Source: Takakia lepidozioides (taxonomy: Eukaryota; Streptophyta; Takakiopsida; Takakiales; Takakiaceae). From it: a stretch of 60,000 bases of DNA. Both the position numbers and the translations under genes were made by a program. Numbering within the stretch: position 1 is the stretch's first letter; each line of letters starts with the position of its first letter. Where the stretch lies: NCBI GenBank assembly GCA_030704615.1, contig CM060731.1, positions 6,140,001-6,200,000 on the forward strand, read 5' to 3'. The notes under the pieces are model-generated. The model was not told where the DNA came from. It saw only the letters and a program-made list of their open reading frames with translations, and made no database searches. This document shows, piece after piece, positions 43,821 to 56,600 of the stretch.

Positions 43821-45851
43821 CTACAGTTGATCAGATGTGGGTGCAGGAGATATGGAACCCTGCAAGTTGGCCAAGTAATACCGGGATCGACCCAAGGCCA
43901 TGAGCGGGAAGTAGTGTCGGTACATGTGATATCGCATCATGAATGCTCGGCTCATCTCTTTGCCCTGCTGCACCTGCGAGCTGGACGATCGGAGGTCCAC
44001 ATTACCACCTCCTGCATACCCAGGAAATCCTGTGCCTGTGAAGTATTCCTCGCGCCATGACCCCTCGCTAGTTTGTGTGCGCACAAGATAGTCCACTCCG
44101 TTTCTGATGGGTTGAAGGTAAGCGGCGGAGCCTTGAGCCAGTAAGGCCATCAGTGCCCACCCGGTCTGTGACGGAGTGCTGGGACCCACGCCGCGCAAGC
44201 TTTGATCGACGTAAGAAGCACAAGATTCACCCCATCCGCCGTCTTCGTTTTGGTGGGCCACCAGCCAGGTGCAAGCTTTCTGCACATACAAGGATTCCAT
44301 GTTCTCGCCCACGGCTTGCAGTGCGGGCAACACGCAGCCGACCCCGTAGATGTGGTTCACACCCCACCGACCAAACCAGCTGCCATCTTGCTCTTGCTCC
44401 GCTCGGATGTATTTCACAGCACCGGCAACCAAGGGGTCCTTGATGGTGCGTCCCAACACACCAAGAGCTTGCACAACATGCGCCGTCACGTCCACTGACG
44501 GCGGGTCAAGGACCTCCCCGAAATCGCAGAATGGGAGCATGCATAGCAACTGGTTGGTGTTGTCTTTGTCGAACGCGGCCCATGCACCGTTGCTACACAC
44601 CATGCCCGTGATCCAACCAAGAGCCCGCTCCAAAGCCATCGTTACCCGTTTCCTGTCAGGGTAGGAGGCCGCGGTGCTCAGCACGATCATGGCAACCGCT
44701 GTATCGTCTAGGTCCGGATAGAATGCGTTTTCAAACTGGAAACACCAACCCCCTGGCAATGCATCTGGCACCTTGACGCACCAATCCCCTTTAGCCAACA
44801 CTTGTTTATCGAGGATGTAGTTGAGAGAGAGTGCGAGTTTGGGATCCTTAAAATCGATCCCACAATCTAGCAAACTTAGTTGCATCAGCAAAGTGTCCCA
44901 AATGACTGACGTGCAGGGTGGGGTGTAGGTGCCGCGCGTGGTCTCTGCTGCAAAAGGGGCATCGAAAGCCCGGATGCCGCTGCGGACGGCTGGGTGATCC
45001 AGGCCAAAGCCCTCACAGCTCAACGCCATCAACGAGTACACCCAAGGAGGTTGTACACCACACCAAGTGCCGTCAGAATCTTGTCGCCTAAGGATCCAGG
45101 CCAAGCAGCATGCGATGGCCACCTCACGGCCAGGCTTGAAACGGCTCTTACCATACCATATGAGGAACTTGTCCAAGTAGAAGAATAAACTTTCACAGAC
45201 ATGTCTGGCGAGATTTGAAAGAGTAGTTTTCTTGCTTTGACGTCGTTGTCTCATGTCCTCTGGTTCATGGAGCTCATGACAACGAAAGTCGAGTGGCAGC
45301 CTACGTACTGGGCGCCGAGCAGAAAGGATGGTCAGGGGGACGATTGTTCCCCTTGCCCAGCAGCTAAAGTTGTAAAGATTGAACGGCAAGTATTGTGGTA
45401 GGAAGATTATTTCTGGGGGCACGCAAGGCACATCATCCCATGACCATTCTCCGACCAGAGCTAACCAAATTTTCGTGAACACGCGGGTCGCTGGAAGTCC
45501 ACCATGTTCAAAAATCCATTTTCGAGCCGCTACCATGGATGCTTCATTGGGTGGGGATCCCGACGCTTTTAAGGCCACATAACACTCGACGGTGGTGCTA
45601 AGGTCACCTGCAGGAGCTTGATGATACGTGTCCCAGGATCCGTCAGTTCTTTGCAGGCTCCGAATGCAGCGCACGACTTCATCTTTCTTTGGGTCATCAG
45701 TAACGCCCAGGAAATGCATAGCCAGAATCCACTCGGCTTCAATTGTACAGCCTGATTCCACCTGGCCCGCCCAATAGCCCTCTGGATTCTGCTTACGGAA
45801 ACTCCACTCAATTGCATTGTTGATGACCTGATCAAGCTGTGTTCCATCCAT
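43821..45851 (-). CDS. SHC: Squalene-hopene cyclase-type triterpene cyclase, intronless
   Basis: A single uninterrupted frame of 676 codons, close to bacterial and fern SHC lengths (about 630-690). The catalytic DxDD motif is present as DLDDTA at residues 380-383; it protonates squalene to start the cyclisation. QW repeats stabilising the alpha-barrels are visible, for example QNPEGYWAG (21-29), QRTDGSWDTY, QDSDGTWCG, QEQDGSWFGRWG and QNEDGGWGES. Also typical are SCWARGTIVPL near 163-173 and YRHYFPLMALGRY-like YHMYRHYFPLMALGR near the C-terminus. DxDD, not the DCTAE of oxidosqualene cyclases, points to squalene as substrate and hopene, hopanol or a fern-type triterpene as product. The enzyme acts as a monotopic membrane protein. 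Lack of introns and bacterial-like sequence support ancient transfer from bacteria. It appears intact; the exact product cannot be told from sequence. Confidence 0.96.
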   Translation of the reverse strand: MDGTQLDQVINNAIEWSFRKQNPEGYWAGQVESGCTIEAEWILAMHFLGVTDDPKKDEVVRCIRSLQRTDGSWDTYHQAPAGDLSTTVECYVALKASGSPPNEASMVAARKWIFEHGGLPATRVFTKIWLALVGEWSWDDVPCVPPEIIFLPQYLPFNLYNFSCWARGTIVPLTILSARRPVRRLPLDFRCHELHEPEDMRQRRQSKKTTLSNLARHVCESLFFYLDKFLIWYGKSRFKPGREVAIACCLAWILRRQDSDGTWCGVQPPWVYSLMALSCEGFGLDHPAVRSGIRAFDAPFAAETTRGTYTPPCTSVIWDTLLMQLSLLDCGIDFKDPKLALSLNYILDKQVLAKGDWCVKVPDALPGGWCFQFENAFYPDLDDTAVAMIVLSTAASYPDRKRVTMALERALGWITGMVCSNGAWAAFDKDNTNQLLCMLPFCDFGEVLDPPSVDVTAHVVQALGVLGRTIKDPLVAGAVKYIRAEQEQDGSWFGRWGVNHIYGVGCVLPALQAVGENMESLYVQKACTWLVAHQNEDGGWGESCASYVDQSLRGVGPSTPSQTGWALMALLAQGSAAYLQPIRNGVDYLVRTQTSEGSWREEYFTGTGFPGYAGGGNVDLRSSSSQVQQGKEMSRAFMMRYHMYRHYFPLMALGRSRYYLANLQGSISPAPTSDQL

Positions 45852-48003
45852 GGACTCGAATGCTCCCGTACCCCCACTCCCTGCAGTAAGCAGTTAGACC
45901 TTTTTTCCCAAAAGTGCTAAAGTGTAAGCTGCAGTACGGAGACGACGGGTTTGGGAACGAGCTGCGCTGGGGATAGGCAAGCCACTCGTGGGTGCCTTTA
46001 CCGCACACTTTATGTGACCACGAGGGCACGAGGGCCGTGCTGAATACTGACCCTTATTACATACTAGATGTGCAGGTTCCGACAACTCATCATTCCTCCA
46101 CCGAGGAAGTCTCTAACTATTAGGAATAGAAAGTATTTCTTCGTTTCCTCACTCCCTTAAACGGCGGGCCGGGTACAAGGAAGCTCTATGGCATTATCAG
46201 ATCCTTTAGAAAGTACTTGGTAATAAGTTGCTAAACAAAGGCAAATTGCAGACCGTTCTCTATATTAGATATGTTCCCTTCCAAATAATATGACCAGCAG
46301 CAAGGGGATGTTGGATACTTGAGATATCTTGTACACGATTTCCATACCTTCGGCAGTTAAGATTCAGTCCCTGCCCTGCCTAGATGTTTGTTCAATCCAA
46401 GCAAACTCCACTGAGTTCAAAATGCTCGCTGCTGTATTCAGGCAATCAGAAAACAACATGAACCCTCTGGATGGAATGAAAGGTGACTATTTTCACAGTG
46501 AATAAGGGGCCCAGGTTTGAAGGGGGTGAAGGGGGGTGTGAGGATTAGACCAGAGTGCGCCACTCAGAATCTTGCAGCAACCAAAGAAATAGAGAACCAA
46601 TAAACTAAACAACATAGGTGAGTTTAATAGATAAGAGAGGAGGGGGCTATGCAAACAACCGGATGAGCAGATGAGTGGCCAACCAATGTAGTTGGAGAAA
46701 CACTACAATAGATACACTGGAAGCCAAACCCCGCAAAGGCCACCAGGATTGCAAACATGGGATTTAGTGTTATGTGCAGCCCTTGCGACGGACCCGCGCC
46801 CCGACCTCTAGCCTCCCCACACACTTTAAAATTCCCCCTATACTTAACTATCACCGGCCTGCAGTGTAGCTACGACGTGCCTAGCCCTCCGAGCCTAGCT
46901 CACGCTTTGAAAGTGTGAGCGCAGGTTGGTGTTGTAAGGAATGAGGACCTATACCCGAGGACATAGCCAAGATGACCTAATAGCTTTTTTCCCATGATGA
47001 CAGGGGCAAAAGCACCCAGTTCTCACAAAAATTATCACATGTCCGTGGAAATGGATAGGTGTCCGCGGAAATAGGTCCGTATTTGCGGTAATGGGCCCAA
47101 TGGTGGAATGTGAGCCTGACAGGCGCACGGGGCTAGGCTCACATTCTAGCATCCCCCCTATATATATATATATATATATATATATCGTCAACAACCAAAG
47201 TTAGCATTAATAAGAGCCTTTTCCCCTTTCGGGTACTTTCCCTCTGGGGTGGGCTCTATCAAAGAGGACCAACCTACCACCTGATCAGGCACTTTCAATC
47301 TTGTGTTTGTGGAGGATGAGAGTGGTAAGTGATCTGTTAGCTGTAAAGTGTAGAGGTATGACCAAAAAAGTTTAATGGTGACTATATGAGGTAGTTTCAG
47401 GATATTAATATTTCCACTTTACAATAAGATTGCACCTTCCACTAGTGTGGCTCACCAAAACTTCCAAGTTGAAGAGGGTTATGAACACCTTCCTCCATAT
47501 TTCAGTTTGTTGATACTTCTTCCATCCACAAAAATGGGAGATGGGAAGATGTGTTAGCTATTTGAGGAGGCTGATTCCTTGCACAAATAGAAGAATGTGC
47601 AGTCCAGTCTGCAAAACAGCCATCCTGTTGAAAGCGATCATTGGTACACACTCGCTCGTGTGAGCACAATCCCGATTATAGGTTGTACCCAGCATTAGGT
47701 CTTCCAGCGTAAATAGGCTCGTTACTACTAATAGTTCTTTCATCTTCATAGCTTGCACATTTGTGCATCAAGTGACGAGTCCTCTCTTTTAGCAGCAAAA
47801 TGTACAGTGTAGGTAAGTCCAGACTACTAAGATTGTTGTAGCAACATTTACAAGGAAAGAACAAGTCTGCTGGAAATGGTTCCTAAGCATGCTCTCAGTG
47901 TCTTCACAACCCAACAAGCCTATATAAACGTTCAGAATCCAGCAAGATGTGCTTGAGGTTTTGTTGGTGCACTGGCACTTGATGCAACTCTTCCCCAACA
48001 GCA
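45852..48003. other. Intergenic between SHC and CYB561-like gene; no gene recognised
   Basis: The SHC promoter and 5' UTR should lie just above 45851. A few frames of 60-80 codons give no recognisable protein. Around 46500-47330 the text looks TE-like (GGTACTTTCCCTCTGGGGTG) but I cannot name it. A (TA)n microsatellite lies at about 47158-47185. Confidence 0.4.
47158..47185. repeat. (TA)n microsatellite
   Basis: About 14 uninterrupted TA units. Confidence 0.95.
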
Positions 48004-50827
48004 TTACACCTGATTGCCATTGTGCAACCCATGCCCATTTGCTGGCCCATGGGCGCCTTGCCCGTCGTCCGTGTTCATATCAAGTGCCTTGGAAGAGAGT
48101 TGTCGACGGCGGTGCAACCATAAAATCCAAGTGATTGCTTCAAGCAATAAGCTGGTGACACCCAAGAGAATAAGGATTGCAATGTATGCGTAGCGCCACT
48201 TGTGTGCAGCTCCCAAGATCTTAAGTCCTTCAAAGATGTTAACTATAATGAGTATGATCGTGGTGTAACCAATTGTTCGATGGTAGACATTCCAGAACTT
48301 CCGCACCTTGTGATCCTTCCTCGGCCTTAACAGTATAGCAAGCATCTGCCACGCAAAGACATCACAGCAAGAATGGGAAAACTGCTTGCTGAAGGCACAT
48401 AGGCTGCTGATTTGGGCAGAGCAGAAGGGCCACGACCATCACTCAAGGCGCTACATGGCTCCTAATGATGCAGCAAGTACTTGGTTTTGTGTTCCGTTGG
48501 GAACTTCCTTAGTGGAGAGAGGAAAACGGTTATGTACAGATTGACCACTCTGTGGCTACTGAAATCCCTTGACAACAAACCCCAGGCGATCAACTTCCCA
48601 AGCCAGTTATGGTGTTTAAACCACCAAAGGAAGAACTAAGGCAGTGTTTGCCATAGCTCACACAGAGTGCCATTCTAGTTAAAAGGAAGTCAAATTCCAA
48701 TATCATTGCTGGCTTTGACCTCAAGTTGGACTGAGAACTGTGGGCCCCTCACACTGGTGTTTGCACATACAGCGATGGAGCTTGCTAGCCTCACTGGTGC
48801 AAAAAGGGCCAAGAGAAAGACAGAGAGGGCATAAAATAAAGAGGGGGCAAGTTTCATACCTGGAGCGTCGCCAAGGCAAATATACGCATGCCCAGGTTGC
48901 GATGCTTGTGGATGATTACACCTGTCTTATGCTGGAGCTGGAGACCGAGAGCCCAGCCTGCAATACCGAGGATGTAGCCAATGCTTTGGCAACTCACATG
49001 CACATAGAACCACAGGGGATTTGCAAAAGGGCGCACATAGCGGGCTGCCATCACACCCAGAGGAAGAAGTATACCCCAAGATACTGTATTGATAATCCCA
49101 TGCCTCTGCTCAAGCAAAAAAAGCCAAGACAAATTAATTGCTCATCAGCGTAAAGTGTTGCGGCTCAAACATTATAGTAACGATGACATTCACACTGAAT
49201 TACTGATATTCTTGTATAAGGGTATGCACCATGACCACGGTAATAAACACTAAAAAGATTCAAGAAGCGAAGAAAGGGAAAGCCATATATTTCAATTTTA
49301 GGGGTCTATCTAGCATATTTGTTTAGATAAAATAGCAAACTGTAAAACTGATTGATCCTATTTGCTGTATTATTACATGATTACATTCCCTGAGCTGATT
49401 GGACTCCACAGAATGAAGTAGATGGGATTTAGACACCTGAGGATAATCAGAAGCTGTTAGGCAACGTAGTTGTACGGCGGTTACAGACCCACAGTACTCA
49501 TGAGCCTATGTGCATAAGCATTTCATCCTGGATTAGCTATCCTTGTCCATCCAGTGAATATGTAAGGCCTGCAGTCTGCACCTGGAACCATGCCAAGTAA
49601 GGGCTCGAAGGTTCCAGTTTGCTCTTGGATGATTTGGGGACACACTTTCAATAGTGTTGGAGCACCACCTTCATTGAGGTTGGCTCAGTATTAGCTGATG
49701 AAAGGAGGACTCTTGTAGGAACAGATAGAAACACATGGCAAGTCACATATCCAAAACAGAAAGAAGAGTTTAGCCAGATGATGGTGCAGGCTCTAGGTTC
49801 AGAGCAGAACAGCTAGTTAGAATATTGAACAGCATCTGCTCCTTAAATGTTCAATCACACTGTCCAAAGGGAAATCACTTACATTTTTAAGCTTCGTTGT
49901 AGCATCACCTTTGATAATTATGCTAGCTCCAGTGGTCATATTAATAGCTGCCTTACTAGTGAGGTCATCAGCATTTGTAAGGTCATGTTGAGATGGGGCG
50001 AAGGTGCAGAGTGTAACTTGGGAGCCACGTTCCACACATGGTTCAATTCGAGTGTCTGGTTTGGTTTGAGATGCAAGGTTGTGAAGATTGTCACTTGCAA
50101 TCCTGTCATCTCTGCTGTATAGTCTGTGAAATTGACATCAATTAGGCCCGGAAGCAGACTTTTCCCAAAGTTTCGGACATCATCCGTCACATTGTATGTC
50201 TTAAATGTCATTTTGCCAGAGTCCATGAAGGTAATAAGCGCTTGGGTGCCAGCCATTTGAATCCCCCTTGGATTTATGCCCCAGCCCCACCATTCCATTT
50301 GTTGATAGTGCAGTCTCTACACCAAAAACACAAAGGACAAGTGCACAATAATTGTCAGATTACCACACCTAACAAACTCATTTGTCAGAAAGGTAACAAT
50401 GTCACCTGTCAGATGCATCACTCATCTAGTACTCCGGCACATGTACGAAGCTTCCTGGAGGGGCCTAAGGGAGAGGGTCCAGAGGCCTTTGCCCAAAACC
50501 TTAGTAATACAAGAATTCCAATAACATAAGCTTCCAACGATGATACAAGCAAGTATATCCAACATGAGTAAGCAACGTGAGTAGGCTAAACATAGTCCAC
50601 CCCTAATAGCTCATCACTGAGTTATCAAAGCATGAATAAAAATGGAGACCAGAGACATACCTGAAAAAGCAAACTCTATGGTGTTATTTGCTCGTTAGAG
50701 GGAGTCCATGCACAAGAGTGGCCCCTAGCTTTTGCAGATCCTGACATATTGCGAAATGCCTGTTGGACGAGTAGGTTTTAGCCCAGAGTCTGAGCTAAGA
50801 GGTCACCCTGGTGACGAGGGCTCGCAT
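48004..50827 (-). pseudogene. Cytochrome b561 / DOMON protein gene with disrupted N-terminal half
   Basis: Exons on the minus strand: exon 1 about 50827-50661, exon 2 about 50316-49883, exon 3 49105-48860, exon 4 48345-48004. Exons 2-4 join precisely (TKLKN / RHGIINTVSWG and LATLQ / MLAILLRPRKDHK). The b561 core is intact, with all four haem His positions: RHGII, FYVHVS, KHRNLG and VYHRTIGY. The family carries electrons from ascorbate across membranes; the DOMON part faces the lumen or apoplast. The upstream half is damaged. A start at 50827 runs into TAG at 50797-50795. KTYSSNRHFAICQDLQKLG is followed by a +1 shift before NNTIEFAFS. Exon 1 does not join exon 2 in phase. Exon 2 shifts frame near 50020, between HVWNVAPK and SQHDLTNADDL. 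Several independent defects argue for a recent pseudogene over an assembly error. Confidence 0.82.
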
Positions 50828-53664
50828 GAACGCACACAAGATTTCTGTTGTTGTGACCGTTATCCATGTCCACCATGACGGCATCCCGTCTACTGGTCAA
50901 TAATTGCAGTCCCCGGGTGGCTACTAAAGGATTTTGACCTCGCCTCTTTAATTTGAGCTGTACCTTCCTTCTCAAGTGACTTTCTATCCAGTGTCCTTCC
51001 GCTCCAATCTCCGAACACCTTGAAATCGCCAAGAGATCCACAGCATTCCGTTCTCGGGAAATTAGAGCCTCCTTGTTACCAACTTAACTGTCACAAAAAG
51101 AGATGCTCTGCGTAGTTATAGCATATTAATTAAGACATGTGCAAGCGGCACCGCCAGCGCCTCTTCCAACAGAAAACTGATGGCCTCCCGAACTGTGTGC
51201 TGAACTGGGCAGGGTTAAAATCTGACTGACGGCCCCCACCAACAACGAACTCTCTGCACCTCTTCCAAGTTCCATGGTAGACGCTAAAGAGGGATACAAC
51301 TTGAAAAATGGAAGAACCCAACACCTTATGACGAATTCTTCGCTCATTCCTTGGCGGGGTAAAATTTTCAAAGCAACACTAAGAGGGAGGAACCAAGGAG
51401 AGCATCAGAAGCTCACATGTCCTCCGCCTCTAGAGTGCAGTAAGCTAGATGTGAAAGTATCCAATTCCACTTACACGAATGGAATTCACAAATGCAGATA
51501 GGACGTAAATAAAATAAGTGGAGCTCTAGTGCAGAAGGAGAGCTGGGTTCTCAGTACGAGGGCAGAAAATGCTAACGTAGAACTTAGGAATGTGGCACTG
51601 GAGAAACTCGACACTAAACAAGAGAAGAAGAAAGCACTAAAACTAAAACCCAGATACTACTCCTCAAGCTCAACAAGGACCCTTCGCACTGCATGCAACG
51701 CTTCCGAGAAGAGAGTCTCAAACAGCCCGCTCTTAAGTAGTCCAGCCCCAGCTATGAGCGAGAGGACCTTCGAGACACACCACCTATAACTCTGTAACTA
51801 GTTAATAGTAACTAGTAGAACCAAAAAACACGAAAAGGAAAAACTCACTTTACTCACAAAGGACTTTTTCACACCGTGGCGTATTTGGAATTACTTTCCT
51901 TATCCTGGAATATTAAACTTAATCTAAAAAAGGAAAAAGAAAACAGTTGTCATCGCACATTGACCCAGTCGTGTGCATGGTTGATGACGTGTAAACTGAA
52001 ATAGGAAGGTAGGTAGGCATACCGTACCCCATACCGAATATACGATGCACTCATATCTAGGTACACGTTGAGAGGTATACGTACGAGGTACACCAACTTT
52101 GTCATCCATCCGTGAGTGGATGAATAGCTCCCCATGGATGAACACTTTGAGCCAGGAGAGGTGATGTGAGTGGGTTACAGGGCCCGTGCAACACCGACAC
52201 GTGGCAACTGGTGCTGATCGTGCTGGTCGATCGGGATAACGGTTACAGTTAGGGTTAGCGGGTTGCAAGTTTTTACAACGCAAGCAGCTTGTTAGTGTAA
52301 CAAGCTGCTACAGGCAGGCACCTACCTACCACGCAGCAGATACATACTCTCTTATTACTGATGATGTAGCCGGTACGCTGTGGCCCACCAAGCTTTTCGG
52401 GCAGCACCGCCTTGTCAGGGGGAGCGATGACGATTCCGCTCGAGACCCGAAAGCAGGGAAGAATGTTTAGGGAGAAGGCTGGGCAGGGGGACTCACTAGC
52501 TCCAACGATGGGACCCATTGGAATTATGGAAGAGCCAGAAGAACACAATGTAACGGGTCAACGTTTCGGTCGCTTAGAACAAAAAGAGATGGATTCTTGC
52601 GAAAGCAAGCCTAGAAGGGTTGCCGCCTTCCAAGTAAGTGGACGCCTTCAATCTGGGTGACTAAACATGTGAGATGAAATGGAGTGAGAGACAGAGATTG
52701 TTGTGAAAGCGAATGAAGGGTACAAAATGCATGCAAAAGGAGCCGCATTTTGTACCATGGATAAATTTGTCGGTGTTCTTCGTTCTCAGTTGGTTTCTGG
52801 CAATATATGAGTCTACGCAACACACCAAAGTCTCTGGCTGTGACAGCGTATTGTGAAAATCGTCGAAAACGCTGGTCATCAAACTGCTTCTGAGAAGATC
52901 TACGTTGCTAGCGTGCGATTCTTCTCCATATCGCAACAGCCCTGGATTTCCTGGGTACGGGTGTTGTATGTGATCCTCGGTCCGCCCATTACCAAGTCTT
53001 GCTGATGTGGGCTACCGTGGGCTACCAACCGGAGATCTGTCAACCCACAGTCAAATGTACTTAATCATAACCGATTCAAGGGGGCATTCACATCAGCAAG
53101 TACAATGAAAATACACCTGGTCAGATCCATTTTTTTCTTCACTACCGGAGAATATACAGATGAAAAAAGACTGCATTTTGCGGTGAATTAACATAAAACA
53201 AAGAAAGATCCAGCCCTCATCTACTATGGGTGCCCTGGGGCGGCTTCCATCAGGCAGTTGTGAGGTCTTCAGAAACATGCACGGAGCAACTTCTTTATTT
53301 TGTGTCCTCAGTGTAATCGAGCACAGAGAGGCCAAGTGGAGAAAAATTTGAGTCTAGCTCCACAACAGCCATTAAAGTGAAGGGCCGACATCAGCTAGAG
53401 TTACTCCTTGACAAAGAAATCAGCTTAAGAAACCAGGATTATTCTGTGATTAGGAAAAAAAATACATTCAAATCACTAACAATCTACTAGGGATTCTCTC
53501 TCGATTTGCCTCTTAACATGTGCTGGTGAAACAAGGCTGGGTTTCTGTCTAATACTCCTGCCATACAAATTCTCTACCAGCTAAGGGAAATCACTCTAAC
53601 AAGCATAAGTGTCTCAATTTCATAGATCTCATTGAGGTCCCTTTGAAGTTAAATGAAGGAAGGT
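50828..53664. other. Intergenic; no gene recognised
   Basis: It includes the upstream region of the CYB561-like gene and, at its far end, the 3' UTR of the TLC gene. I searched both strands for the missing parts of either gene and found none. Short frames (for instance 52412-52660) have no recognisable domain. No long repeat is seen. Confidence 0.45.
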
Positions 53665-56600
53665 CTAGGGAGCTGTCTTGCCTTTTAATGTCCGCATTAA
53701 AGCAATAACCATCTTATAGAACCAAAAGAGGTTCATTATCGCCAGGCCTGGGGGTGCCGTGAATAAAAAGTAAAATCCGACCGTATGAAGTTGTCTCACC
53801 TGTCCAGCACCCACAGAGAACCTTCCAACTAAGTTCAAGGAGTCACCACCAGGTTTGATATCAAATGGTGCAATGCAGTAGCACTGCTCTCCATGATCAA
53901 AGCTTCTTGAAAAATGTGCCAGAAGGTCAGTCCTGTCATACTAACAGTAGCTGCGTATGTATAAAAGCTACAGAATAAACATAGTTTTTGATATCAAGCT
54001 GGATTCTCTGTGATGCAGGACATTACAGTTTCTTTCCTTTCCTTTTTATACAGGAGAGTGCAAGTAAGTGGGTGGATTGAATGTCCTTGAACATGTGTAC
54101 CCTTGTGAGCTCTTGCTTGGTATGAAGCATAAGGAAACAAATGAAATGAAATGGTGCTTTATAACGTCCACGGAAAGCTCATAGAGCTTATGGTACAAAA
54201 TGGAAGAAAACATGAGAGAGGAAACAAAACCAAAGCCAAGAGTAAGAACTATTGTTCGAGTGATTGTCTAAGGCTGAAGGCCTCGTGAAAGAAAGAAACT
54301 TTACGCTGTCGACGGGAAGCTTAAAGAGCTTATTAAAGTAGGGTACAAGAAAAGTGGTGGAGGGAGGAGGGAGGCAGATGTACACCTGGTCAAAGTGGGA
54401 GTAAATGTGGAGGAAGAAATATATGAATAGTAAAATGCGGGCACCCTGCAAAACTCAACACGTTTTTCAGACATCTGTAGATAACTGCTGCCATGGTCTG
54501 ACTGATATACCGTTCCCCTCCCTGCTATCCCTCAATAACCAAGCATAAAAGATTTAGTTCTCATGCATCGCACAGAATCCAACAACCACTGTGCACCTTG
54601 TGTGCGATTAGATGGCCTTACAAATTTAGTTTCCGTCAATATATATTGGTAACAGAAACCATTAGCAAGGAGTACAAAACAAAAAAGTGTGGACAGGAAA
54701 TGTTTACCAGCCATAACAGGATAAGACCCACTCCGTTGATAAAATATGCTCTTGTCTTCTTGAGCCCTGACACTGCCAAATACCTACACAGGCCAATTTA
54801 CCGGAGACCACCAACCCCTTAGCATTTTCATGACCCTGTATCTCCTACTTTGTCTCTCTCCCCTCCATGTCTGCACAGTGGTGGCTCAATGATTGTGGGA
54901 GGGGAGGAGGGGTCTCAAATGGACAGCGTAGTCAAGAGATCCCTGTGCTTCCTTCCTACACATATATTGGTGTTGAGTTTTAATCCAGTTGCAACTGGGA
55001 CGCACATATACAGAAAGTGATTCAAACAGCTAGACGCAAAGCTTTGGGTCTCACTAAATTTTTCCACTGCAGAGGGATTAATACCGAAGTTAAAAGGACC
55101 ATGCTTTGCAACGTTATTAGGCCTGCCTCGGAGTATGCATCTAAAAGATCTGGAGAATCCATTCAAGTTGCGGTGCTCAAACACATCCTCTCAGCTTGCT
55201 CTAGAACAGCTAACGTGACTGTTCGGGGCAATTTTGGCAAACCTCCCTTAAGCTCTCGATGTGAGGAGATCGGGCTGAGATGGCATGGTCAGTTTAATTC
55301 GCGTGTCTAATACAGATACCCTAAGATAATCGACTCTATTGGAAGCAAGACCGTCCTGTTAAACAAGTGAAGTCCTGGCGGATAAGGGTAGAAGGGATTT
55401 TCAAGTATGTGAATATTAGACCAGAAGAATTGACCCTGCCAGATGAAGCTGACCTGAAGGTTGTAGTGTCTAAAGCCATGTCGGATGCCCAAAGACTGTC
55501 AATGAAATGAAGTTTGGCATAAAACATCTCTGAACTAGATTCCAGTTTGTGACATGGGCGAGGACTGTAAGGATTATCTAAAGGGCCTGCCTACCCTAGG
55601 CACTAGACCGAAATTTAAAGTCAGGGCAGGGAGCCTAAACAATAAACAGATGCGGAGAGGAAAGGAAGTTGTAATTGCCCGACGTGCAGCCCTGACGACA
55701 ATATCCATTTTCTGATACGTTGTCTGGAGTATTCTCACCAGAGGGTGACCCTCTGGTGGAACATCGAGAAAATTGACGGCAGCTCACACACAGCAGATTG
55801 ATGCTTGTGTGAAGGGCTTTCTGGATGATATCTGGAAAAACCGAACTAGTTGTTTCTACCGAGGGTAAGTCCCACTACGGAGGAGAGCCCCTCACAAGGT
55901 AGTGTCTGTTCCCTTTTGCTGCGCCCAAACTGGGCGAAGGGTGTGGCTACAGCAAACAACGTCTTGTGAGTACACACTCCCAACAATATAACCATGTCTG
56001 TGACTGTGCCGCATCCCTCTGCAACTCTTTCCAACTATGTCTACAAAGATTACCAGTTGATGAAAACCTTCCTAGCATTGATGAGCAGGATATCTCATTT
56101 CTACATGTATCTGCCAGAGTAGTAGTCAGTTAGGCCCACCAGCGAAGATTGATGAAAGGTGTAGTGCTCTCCGACAAGAGAACAAGGTAAATGTAGATGT
56201 GGGCATGCCCACTGTGCATGGACAGCACCAGTGAACCCAAAGAAAGAAAATGATGTATCAGCTGCCCCCCCACCACCAAGGAAAACAAAAGAAAACTATG
56301 AGTGGGCAGTTTACAGAAGTAGAAGTCTATTACATCCACAGGAGCAAGAATGAGAACGACCTATAAAAAAAAACCCTAAACATTGCTCAGGGACTCGGTG
56401 GTTCATGCAAGGGAGAAAGAAAGAAAATAAAGAACAGGAATCAACTTTAAAAGAGAGAGAATCAGAAGAGCATGTTGGAAACCCCAAAACTTTGAGAGAC
56501 AGAAGAACAAGCAGAAATTTATCCCACAAGAAGAAGAAATTTTGTAGAAGCTCACAAGCTATTAGCCACTGAGATTATACCTCTACAAGAAGAATTCATC

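Noticed and set aside
44153-44664. Plus-strand frames inside the SHC region
   Set aside because: Antisense shadows of the cyclase gene, which has its own clear motifs on the minus strand.
49847-50122. Plus-strand frame of 91 codons
   Set aside because: It is the opposite strand of the DOMON exon of the CYB561-like gene.
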